From the NCBI GenBank assembly GCA_964547645.1, contig CAZJOM010000041.1, positions 1 through 33,885 on the forward strand: a DNA stretch of 33,885 nucleotides. The letters run 5' to 3'. This stretch comes from SZUA-430 sp964547645. GTDB taxonomy: Bacteria; Pseudomonadota; Alphaproteobacteria; Micropepsales; Micropepsaceae. Position numbers and translations under genes: made by a program. The notes under the pieces are model-generated. The model made no database searches. It saw only the letters and a program-made list of their open reading frames with translations, and was not told the origin of the DNA. Shown here piece after piece: positions 16,986 to 23,024 of this stretch. Position 1 is the first letter of the stretch, and every line of letters starts with the position of its first letter.

Positions 16986-17280
16986 CGCAAAAAAAAGAGA
17001 TTGCATCGCCAAGACGCCAAGATGCTCAGCGCAATCTTAGTCGCAGGCGCCGTGTCGCGGCCTGTAAAAATTTTCCACACAAAGAAACAAAGCAACAAAG
17101 GGTGCATTACTTTTGGCGCGAAGCGCCGATCTGACGTGTGACTGCGCGCCTTCGGCGCGCGACGGGAGTCTTTGTTGCTTTGTTTCTTTGTGTGGAAAAA
17201 ATCGAAGATCGACCACACGCCGACGGCTACGATTAGCCTGAGCATCTTGGCGCCTTGGCGATGCAACCTCTTTTTCTGCG
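16986..17280. repeat. Nested imperfect palindrome of about 295 bp built from 8-nt units
   Basis: No gene fits this stretch. The outer arms 16986-17029 and 17238-17280 are inverted copies with a few mismatches and contain the tandem unit CGCCAAGA. The inner arms 17075-17100 and 17170-17195 are a perfect 26-bp inverted repeat made of CAAAGAAA/CAAAGCAA/CAAAG units. Weaker pairing continues between outer and inner arms, and the centre carries small hairpins such as GGCGC-gaa-GCGCC and GCGCGCC-ttc-GGCGCGC. The left arm begins five bases after the GGDEF stop. The related palindrome at 29191-29406 has the same plan. Confidence 0.8.
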
Positions 17281-17283
17281 AGC

Positions 17284-17574
17284 CTAAGCGATAATGTCCG
17301 GCACGATATCGTCTTCCAGTTTCGCGATCTGATCGCGCAGCATCAGCTTGCGCTTCTTCAGCCGCGTGAGTTGCAGCTGGTCCACTGGCCCCGCGCCGCG
17401 CAGGGCCTCGATCGCCTGATCCAAGTCGCGGTGCTCCTGCCGAAGCTGCGCAAGCTTCGTCAGGGTCGCCTTGTCGGCGGCCTCGGGGCTGACGTCGCTG
17501 TTCGCGGGCTGCGTTCCAGCCACCAGGGACAGCACGACGTTTTCTCCACCCTCTGAGTCTTTTGAAAATCCCAT
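17284..17574 (-). CDS. DUF465 (YdcH-like) small coiled-coil protein
   Basis: 96 aa. The C-terminal ~60 residues match the YdcH/DUF465 pattern: KLAQLRQEHRDLDQAIEAL, a short loop, then QLTRLKKRKLMLRDQIAKLE, which form an antiparallel helical hairpin. The N-terminal ~38 residues (from MGFSKDSEGG) are an extra low-complexity segment. Function is unknown for the family. A shorter DUF465 gene is divergently transcribed at 17816. The stop lies directly at the border of the palindrome 16986-17280. Confidence 0.85.
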   Translation of the reverse strand: MGFSKDSEGGENVVLSLVAGTQPANSDVSPEAADKATLTKLAQLRQEHRDLDQAIEALRGAGPVDQLQLTRLKKRKLMLRDQIAKLEDDIVPDIIA

Positions 17575-17678
17575 GGGTTGCGCGAAAGAGTTGGCTATTG
17601 CACTTCAATTGACGGTGGAATTCTAGCACGCGGCTGCGTCCCTGTCCCCGCGCAAACGCACACGCAGCGTCCGCAATC

Positions 17679-17704
17679 CTCCTTAATTTTCAAACACTAA
17701 GGAG
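17679..17704. promoter_or_regulatory. Inverted repeat in the divergent DUF465 intergenic region
   Basis: CTCCTTA (17679-17685) and TAAGGAG (17698-17704) form a perfect 7-bp inverted repeat with a 12-nt AT-rich spacer, between two divergent DUF465 genes. It could be a regulator site; no protein can be named. Confidence 0.3.
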
Positions 17705-17760
17705 CCTCCGCGCGAGCCATTCTCATTAAGACATTTTTTTCGTTCTTGTGAACGTCACCA

Positions 17761-17789
17761 CTGACAAGTCTCTGATTCTGTGTTCTAGT
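17761..17789 (+). promoter_or_regulatory. Candidate promoter of the second DUF465 gene
   Basis: CTGACA (17761-17766) and TCTAGT (17784-17789) are separated by 17 nt; transcription would start near 17796, twenty bases before the ATG. A GATTC (GANTC, CcrM site) lies inside the spacer at 17774-17778. Confidence 0.4.
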
Positions 17790-17815
17790 TCTTGGGTCTC
17801 AACGGAGGCAGATAC

Positions 17816-17989
17816 ATGGGATTGGAATCGCATATCCAAGAACTCGCGGATAAGCATCACAAACTTGACGAGCAGATTCAGGAAGAACTGCACCGTCCCC
17901 ACCCGGACGACATCGCGCTCGCCGAACTAAAAAAGCGCAAGCTTCGACTCAAAGAAGAAATAGAACGCCTCCGACACAGTCTCCACTGA
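17816..17989 (+). CDS. DUF465 (YdcH-like) small protein
   Basis: 57 aa, MGLESHIQELADKHHKLDEQ onward. It is almost entirely the family's two-helix hairpin: the first helix with ELADKHHKLDEQIQEE, the loop HRPHPDD, and the second helix LAELKKRKLRLKEEIERL. A GGAGG seven bases before the ATG fixes the start. The residues KKRKLxLKxxI are shared with the larger DUF465 protein on the other strand, so the two are paralogues. Function is unknown. Confidence 0.88.
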   Translation: MGLESHIQELADKHHKLDEQIQEELHRPHPDDIALAELKKRKLRLKEEIERLRHSLH

Positions 17990-18064
17990 GGCCGTTCACC
18001 CCCTCGACCCACATGTGACTAGGCGTTTGAAGCTGCAGCGTGCTGTAGCAAGCTAATCGCGTGC

Positions 18065-18091
18065 AAAAAAGCCGCCCCCACTGCGGGGCGG
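18065..18091 (-). terminator. Terminator at the left end of the 18065-18223 element (minus strand)
   Basis: On the minus strand the stem CCGCCCC/GGGGCGG (18072-18091) is followed, after one C, by six T (18065-18070). It could end transcripts from the acyl-CoA synthetase gene, about 150 nt after its stop. Confidence 0.65.
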
Positions 18092-18197
18092 TCGATAACT
18101 TCGAAGGCGAAGCCTGAGAAATTTCAGGTGGGGGATAAGTGCCAGAGGCTGTCTCCCCCCACCCGAACCTTCTCGCACTTCGCGCTCGAACGTTCGA

Positions 18198-18223
18198 CCG
18201 CCCCTCAGTGGGGGCGGTTTTCT
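18198..18223 (+). terminator. Terminator at the right end of the 18065-18223 element (plus strand)
   Basis: Stem CCGCCCC/GGGGCGG (18198-18217) followed by TTTTCT on the plus strand, 1 bp before the acyl-CoA synthetase stop codon. It could end transcripts from the DUF465 gene at 17816 or a plus-strand RNA of the element. Confidence 0.6.
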
Positions 18224-18224
18224 C

Positions 18225-19958
18225 CTAAGCCGCCTCCGCCTTCTCGCGCAGTTTGAACTTCTGGATCTTGCCGGTCGACGTCTTCGGCAGGTCGCAGAAC
18301 ACGATCGTGCGCGGCACCTTGTAGCCGGCGATCTGGCTCTTCACGAAGCCGATGATGTCGTCCGCGCTCGCTTTCGCGCCGGACTTGAGTTCGATGAACG
18401 CCACCGGCGTTTCGCCCCATTTCTCGTCTTGCTTGCCGACGACGGCGGCAAGGCCGACGGCCGGATGCTTCATCAACACGTCCTCGACTTCGATGGAGGA
18501 AATATTCTCGCCACCCGAGATGATGATGTCCTTCGACCGGTCTTTCAGTTGGATATAGCCGTCCTTGTGCCACACACCCAGGTCCCCGGAGTGGAACCAG
18601 CCGCCCTTGAACGCGGCGCCGCTTGCCTTCGGATTCTTGAGATAGCCCTTCATCACCACGTTGCCGCGGAAGAACACCTCGCCCATCGTCTCGCCGTCGC
18701 GCGGCACGTCCTTCATCGTATCAGGGTCTTTGACCGCCAACGCCTCCAGCACCGGATAGCGCACGCCCTGCCGCGCCTTAATCTTTGCGCGCTCCTCGGA
18801 CGGCAACGCATCCCACTCGCTATGCCATGCGTTCACGACCGCCGGGCCATAGGTCTCGGTCAAGCCATAGACGTGATGCACCTGAAAGCCCGCCGCCTCC
18901 ATCCGCGCCAGCGTCGCCGCCGGGGGAGGGGCTGCCGCCGTCATGAACTCGACCTTCGTCTTCAGCGCGCGGCGTTCCGCATCGGACGCATTGACCAGCA
19001 TCCCCATCACGATCGGCGCGCCGCACATGTGCGTGACGCCGTAGCGCGCGCAGGCCTCGAACATGTTCGCGGCATTCACGCGGCGCAGGCACACATGCGT
19101 GCCAGCCACGACCGAGATCGTCCACGTGAAGCACCAGCCATTGCAATGAAACATCGGCAGCGACCACAGATACACGGGATGCGCGCGGATCGAGGCCGAG
19201 ATAACGTTGCCCAGCGCCAGTAGATACGCCCCGCGCGAATGAAACACGACGCCCTTCGGATTGCCGGTCGTGCCGCTCGTATAGTTCAGCGTGATCGCCT
19301 GCCACTCGTCGGCCGGCAGCGACCACACAAATTCCGGATCGCCGCCCTTCAGAAAATCCTCGTACTCGATCTCGCCGATCAGCTCGCCGCCGTCGAACTC
19401 CGGATCGTCGATCCCGATCACATAGGGCTTGGCCTTGCAAAGTTTCAAGGCCTCGCGCGCCAGCGCCCCGAATTCCTTGTCGACGATCAGAACCTTCGCC
19501 TCGCCGTGGTCGAGAATGAACGCAACCTCCTGCGCGCTGAGGCGATAGTTGATCGCGTTCAACACCGCGCCGATCATCAACGGCCCATAGTGAGCGTCCA
19601 GCATCGGCGGAATGTTGGGCGCAATCACAGCGACCGTGTCGCCAAGTCCGATCTTGCGCTTCGCTAGCGCCGACGCGAGCCGCCGGCAGTTCGCATAGAA
19701 TTCCCGGTACGTGATCTTCTGCTCGCCGTGCAGGATTGCGATCGTGTCGGGAAACGTAAACGCCGCCCGCTCCAAGAACGTCAGCGGCGACAACGACTGA
19801 TAGTTCGCCGGGTTCTTGTCGAGATCGAGCACATAAGGGTTGGCCGCCCGCTTCGCCTTCACCGCGGGTTTTGCCTTCATCGCCGCTTTGGGCTTCGGCT
19901 TAGACAGGCTCTTCGCCAGCTTGGCTTTGGACGGCTTGGCTTTGCGCGCGGCTGGCAT
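18225..19958 (-). CDS. Acyl-CoA synthetase (AMP-forming) with a Lys/Ala-rich N-terminal tail
   Basis: 577 aa. It activates a carboxylic acid to its CoA thioester through an acyl-adenylate. Core motifs are intact: phosphate loop YTSGTTGNPKG at 226-236, YGLTETYG, the hinge region GWFHSGDLG with IQLKDRSKDIIISGGENIS, and the catalytic Lys564 in PKTSTGKIQK. Sequence and length fit the medium/long-chain AlkK-like group that also includes DmdB-type ligases; the substrate is not determined. The first ~38 residues are unusual, with repeated KAK/KPK/AKA runs like a histone-H1 tail, and the family normally starts near PYVLDLDKNP. A downstream start cannot be excluded, but Met27 lies within the tail. Confidence 0.93.
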   Translation of the reverse strand: MPAARKAKPSKAKLAKSLSKPKPKAAMKAKPAVKAKRAANPYVLDLDKNPANYQSLSPLTFLERAAFTFPDTIAILHGEQKITYREFYANCRRLASALAKRKIGLGDTVAVIAPNIPPMLDAHYGPLMIGAVLNAINYRLSAQEVAFILDHGEAKVLIVDKEFGALAREALKLCKAKPYVIGIDDPEFDGGELIGEIEYEDFLKGGDPEFVWSLPADEWQAITLNYTSGTTGNPKGVVFHSRGAYLLALGNVISASIRAHPVYLWSLPMFHCNGWCFTWTISVVAGTHVCLRRVNAANMFEACARYGVTHMCGAPIVMGMLVNASDAERRALKTKVEFMTAAAPPPAATLARMEAAGFQVHHVYGLTETYGPAVVNAWHSEWDALPSEERAKIKARQGVRYPVLEALAVKDPDTMKDVPRDGETMGEVFFRGNVVMKGYLKNPKASGAAFKGGWFHSGDLGVWHKDGYIQLKDRSKDIIISGGENISSIEVEDVLMKHPAVGLAAVVGKQDEKWGETPVAFIELKSGAKASADDIIGFVKSQIAGYKVPRTIVFCDLPKTSTGKIQKFKLREKAEAA

Positions 19959-20083
19959 CTCGAACCCCGTTTCTCTGAAGCGGCGCGGACGTTAGCGAAC
20001 GGCCCAATGCAGGGCAACATCGGTGACGAACCGACGCATCGCCTGGCGCTGGCTGCGGCGATAGCCATTCGCTAAGCAAGGTC

Positions 20084-21340
20084 ATGAGCCATCGCATCAC
20101 AGCCGCCGACTACGCCAAGATCGCTTCGTTGCTGGCGACTGCGGTGATCATGCTGCTGGCGAACGGCTTGCAGGGTACGCTCGTGCCGGTGCGCGCGCAC
20201 GAGGCGGGATTCAGCCCAACCGCAATCAGCCTGATCGGCGCAGCCTACTTTACCGGCTTCGTGAGCGGCTGTGTCTTAGGCCCCCGCCTGATCCACCGCG
20301 TCGGCCATATCCGCGCCTTTGCCATTCTGGGCGCGCTGACCGCAGCGATCGTGCTCGTCCACGCGCTCATCGTGACGCCGATCGTTTGGGCATTTCTGCG
20401 CGCCGCAATAGGCTTCTGCGCCGCCGGCATGTTCGTGATCCTCGAAGGCTGGCTGAACAGCCAAGCGCGCAACGAAATCCGCGGCCGCATCTTCACGACC
20501 TACGCCGCGCTGAACAATCTGGCGCTACTCGGTGGCCAATATCTGTTCACGCTGGGCCGGCCTGTTTCGTTCGAGCTGTTCTCGATCAGCGCGATCCTGA
20601 CGATGCTCTGCCTCGTCCCCGTCGGCGCGACGCGCCAACCAGAACCGCACAGTGCGAGGGTTGCGAAACTCCGCCCCGGCCGTCTCTACCGACTCTCGCC
20701 GGTCGGCGCAGTCGGCGCGGTTGCGGTGGGCCTGGTCAGCGGCGCTTTTTGGACACTTGCCCCAGTTTACGCGCACGAGCGCGGCATGGACGGCGACAAC
20801 CTTGCGCTCTTCATGTCGGTGGTGATCTTGGGCGGCGCGCTGGCGCAGTTTCCGCTCGGCCGCCTCTCGGACTTCACCGACCGCCGTCTGATCATCGGCA
20901 TCGCAGCAGTCTTCGCGGCCTGCGCCGGTGTTATGCTCGCCGCGGCGCCACCGCTCGGCATCAAACCGGTGACCTGGATGCTCGCGGGCGGCTTCCTCTA
21001 TGGCGCGACCGCGTTTCCGATCGGATCGCTCACGAACGCTCACCTCAACGACCACGCCGACAAAAGTGAAATGACCGAGGTGGCAAACTCGAACCTCTTC
21101 CTCTACGGCCTCGCCGCCGCAGCCGGCCCGCTACTCGCCGCCGTGGTCATCAATGTCTGGGGCCTAAGCGCCATCTTCTTCTACACCGCCGCAATCCACA
21201 CCGGCTTCGTCGCGTTCGTACTCATCCGAGTATACCTCCGCGCCCCCGTCGACAAAGCCGCTCGCACCACCTTCGAACCCAGCACGATCCAACCGGCCGC
21301 TCCCGTGCACCTGAAACCAGAACCGGTTACGGGGAAATAG
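20084..21340 (+). CDS. MFS transporter (YcaD-like)
   Basis: 418 aa with about twelve membrane helices. The cytoplasmic loop 2-3 motif of the major facilitator superfamily is represented by GPRLIHRVGHIRAF and its second-half repeat by GRLSDFTDRRLIIG at about residues 262-275. The conserved GFCAAGMFVILEGWLNSQ segment with GRIFTTYAALNN resembles YcaD and related transporters. The substrate is unknown. The C-terminal ~35 residues are Pro/Ala-rich and cytoplasmic. It starts about 125 bp from the divergent acyl-CoA synthetase and converges on trcR. Confidence 0.88.
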   Translation: MSHRITAADYAKIASLLATAVIMLLANGLQGTLVPVRAHEAGFSPTAISLIGAAYFTGFVSGCVLGPRLIHRVGHIRAFAILGALTAAIVLVHALIVTPIVWAFLRAAIGFCAAGMFVILEGWLNSQARNEIRGRIFTTYAALNNLALLGGQYLFTLGRPVSFELFSISAILTMLCLVPVGATRQPEPHSARVAKLRPGRLYRLSPVGAVGAVAVGLVSGAFWTLAPVYAHERGMDGDNLALFMSVVILGGALAQFPLGRLSDFTDRRLIIGIAAVFAACAGVMLAAAPPLGIKPVTWMLAGGFLYGATAFPIGSLTNAHLNDHADKSEMTEVANSNLFLYGLAAAAGPLLAAVVINVWGLSAIFFYTAAIHTGFVAFVLIRVYLRAPVDKAARTTFEPSTIQPAAPVHLKPEPVTGK

Positions 21341-21364
21341 CGAGAGCGCTTCTCAGCAATCGAA

Positions 21365-21390
21365 AGCGCTTCCCCCCAGGGGGAAGCGCT
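21365..21390. terminator. Strong hairpin between convergent MFS and trcR genes
   Basis: AGCGCTTCCC and GGGAAGCGCT form a perfect stem of at least ten base pairs (arms are complementary over 12 nt). There is no T tract on either strand, so it is probably a two-way transcript barrier or 3'-end stabiliser. An extra AGCGCTT copy lies at 21345-21351. Confidence 0.5.
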
Positions 21391-21401
21391 GATCAGCTTG
21401 T

Positions 21402-22082
21402 CTAAGTCTTATCCCGCGTCCGCTGGAACGACGCGAACACCGACGCCGGGTCGTATTTCATCTGCGGCGCGTCTTCCTCCGGCTTTTGCTCGGCCTCGAC
21501 GGCTTCGCTTGCGGGGCGCAGCGTTGCGCCCTTCGGTTCGACCGGCGCGTTCTTCGCCTTGCGGCTCGATGCCTTCTCGACCGCAAGATCGAGCTCAAGC
21601 TGCGAACACAGGCTCAACGTCACGGGATCGACCGGCTTGATGTTGGCGATGTTCCAGTGCGAGCGCGTGCGGATCTGTTGGATCGTGGCCTTCGTTGTGC
21701 CGACGAGCTTGCCGATCTCCACATCCGTCAGCTCCGGATGATTACGCACAAGCCAGGCGATCGCATCCGGCCGGTCCTGCCGGCGCGACACCGGCGTATA
21801 GCGCGGACGTCCCTTCGCCTTCGCCGACGGCATCTCGACCGCGGGCTTCGTCATCACCAGACGCTTGCGCGGATCCTTCTCCGCCGCCGCGATTTCATCG
21901 CGCGTCAGCTGCCCCATCATCACGGGGTCGAGCGGCACGATCTTTTCCGGATGCATGTCGTCCGCCATCGCTTTGATCTCGAGCGGGTGCAGCGCGCAAA
22001 ATTCCGCGATCTGATCGAACGTCAGCGTCGTCTGATTCAAGAGCCACATGGCCGTCGCCTTGGGCATCAATGGCTTGGTCAT
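21402..22082 (-). CDS. trcR: Cell cycle transcriptional regulator TrcR (DUF1013)
   Basis: 226 aa from the ATG at 22082, preceded by a GAGAGG ribosome-binding site. The N-terminus MTKPLMPKATAMWLLNQTTL is the family's characteristic start. It continues TFDQIAEFCALHPLEIKAMAD, a helix-turn-helix-like unit, and a second DNA-binding-like unit RPDAIAWLVRNHPELTDVEIG with KLVGTTKATIQQIRTRSHWN. The last ~60 residues are charged and probably flexible. DUF1013 proteins are confined to alphaproteobacteria and are named TrcR in current annotation; the targets here are unknown. It shares the window with rcdA, another cell-cycle gene. Confidence 0.87.
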   Translation of the reverse strand: MTKPLMPKATAMWLLNQTTLTFDQIAEFCALHPLEIKAMADDMHPEKIVPLDPVMMGQLTRDEIAAAEKDPRKRLVMTKPAVEMPSAKAKGRPRYTPVSRRQDRPDAIAWLVRNHPELTDVEIGKLVGTTKATIQQIRTRSHWNIANIKPVDPVTLSLCSQLELDLAVEKASSRKAKNAPVEPKGATLRPASEAVEAEQKPEEDAPQMKYDPASVFASFQRTRDKT

Positions 22083-22341
22083 AAGCAAAACCTCTCTCAA
22101 GGGCGCCAGCGGGTACGAGCCGCCAGGCCGGAAATTCACCTCGAAATGAAGGGAGTTTCAGCGCCGCTATATAGTCGTTCGGTAAGCCTGAGGGAAGCAC
22201 GGAATCGACCTTCCAACAGCCAAGTTGAGCTGCCAACCGCCCAGCTCGTGGCTTTTCCAGCGCATCAACGCAGAAATCCTGAACCCCAAACCGACGATCG
22301 GACCGGCTTCAGCGAGCGGTGCTGCCAAGCGTGCAATGCGC

Positions 22342-22374
22342 TTGCGAGGAAACATAAAATAGAATAGAATTCTA
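22342..22374 (+). promoter_or_regulatory. Candidate promoter and palindrome of the second TetR gene (leaderless message)
   Basis: TTGCGA (22342-22347) and TAGAAT (22365-22370) are spaced by 17 nt, which puts the transcription start at or next to the ATG at 22377. No Shine-Dalgarno is present. The palindrome TAGAATTCTA (22365-22374) covers the -10 box, so the product could block its own promoter. Confidence 0.4.
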
Positions 22375-22376
22375 AT

Positions 22377-23024
22377 ATGAAGCAAGCAGCCCTTCTCCAC
22401 GAGTCTCCCATCCCGCCGTTGCAGGACCGCAGCCGCCGCACCGTGACGGCGTTAACCCGCGGAGCCCTGCGCTTGCTGCGCTCCACGGAGTTTGAGGCGC
22501 TTACGATTGGCGGAATTGTTGAAGCGGCGAACTCTTCGGTCGGCTCGTTCTATGCGCGCTTTCCCAGCAAGGAGGATTTCCTTTTCCACTTGGTCGAGCA
22601 CGTCTTGAAGGAAGACGTCGTGCCTGGCGCTCAGCGGCAGATGGCACCCGAACGGTTCGTCGGCGCGGGCGTGGAGCCGCGTATGCGAGCGGCATTGGAC
22701 TATGTGGCACAGGTCTTTGTGCGCCACCGCAAGATCATTCGTCCGCTAACGTTGCAGATGCATACGTCGGCCGATCACCGCTTCAAGGAAGCCGCGCGAT
22801 TCTTTAACGAGCCGCTGCACGACGCTTTCTACGCCCTGATGGCAGACGCGCCAGAGCTTGCGACGATTACAGATTTCCGTCGGAAGTTGGATGATGTTCT
22901 GCTCTGGTCGGGTGCATCGCTCCGGCAGGTATTCGTTTTGCGCGATCCGCCGGCCGAGCGAGAGGCTCAACAAGCGGTGAGCAGGCTCGCCAGATGCATG
23001 GCGAATTACCTGACCCTTGCATGA
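22377..23024 (+). CDS. TetR family transcriptional regulator
   Basis: 215 aa. The helix-turn-helix domain is at about residues 18-66: RRTVTALTRGALRLLRSTEF, EALTIGGIVEAANSSVGSFY, ARFPSKEDFLFHLVEHVL, with SVGSFYARF the recognition helix. The remainder is helical and ligand-binding by analogy. Its TGA overlaps the ATGATG start of the serine hydrolase gene, so the two are co-translated. It has no ribosome-binding site and may be read from a leaderless message. The stretch 22083-22376 between trcR and this gene holds no other gene; it must contain the trcR promoter. Confidence 0.88.
   Translation: MKQAALLHESPIPPLQDRSRRTVTALTRGALRLLRSTEFEALTIGGIVEAANSSVGSFYARFPSKEDFLFHLVEHVLKEDVVPGAQRQMAPERFVGAGVEPRMRAALDYVAQVFVRHRKIIRPLTLQMHTSADHRFKEAARFFNEPLHDAFYALMADAPELATITDFRRKLDDVLLWSGASLRQVFVLRDPPAEREAQQAVSRLARCMANYLTLA

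Larger units (their letters stand above)
18065..18223. ncRNA. Candidate structured RNA or two-way terminator element with near-identical inverted ends
   Basis: The 24-nt ends 18072-18095 and 18194-18217 are inverted repeats with one mismatch, and each end alone is also a terminator hairpin. Read as RNA, the ends form a long closing stem; an inner GCGAAG (18107-18112) can pair with CTTCGC (18178-18183). The apex holds a CCTGA/TCAGG hairpin (18113-18128) and a GGTGGGGGA/TCCCCCCACC hairpin with an inner GCC-aga-GGC. The rod with an open middle recalls 6S RNA in general shape, but I cannot match it to a known family. Transcription could run in either direction. A miniature inverted-repeat element is the other reading. 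Confidence 0.5.

Noticed and set aside
16986..17280. Insertion sequence remnant or CRISPR array as explanation for the repeats
   Set aside because: No transposase frame or target duplication is visible, and the units are 8-9 nt tandem copies in inverted arms, not spaced direct repeats of 25-40 nt.
21486..22367. 293-aa plus-strand frame opposite trcR
   Set aside because: Antisense shadow; Arg/His/Leu composition without domain, while trcR has its family N-terminus and ribosome-binding site.
22083..22376. Possible tRNA or RNA gene in the trcR-TetR intergenic region
   Set aside because: No T-loop or anticodon-arm pattern and no strong stem-loop series was found.
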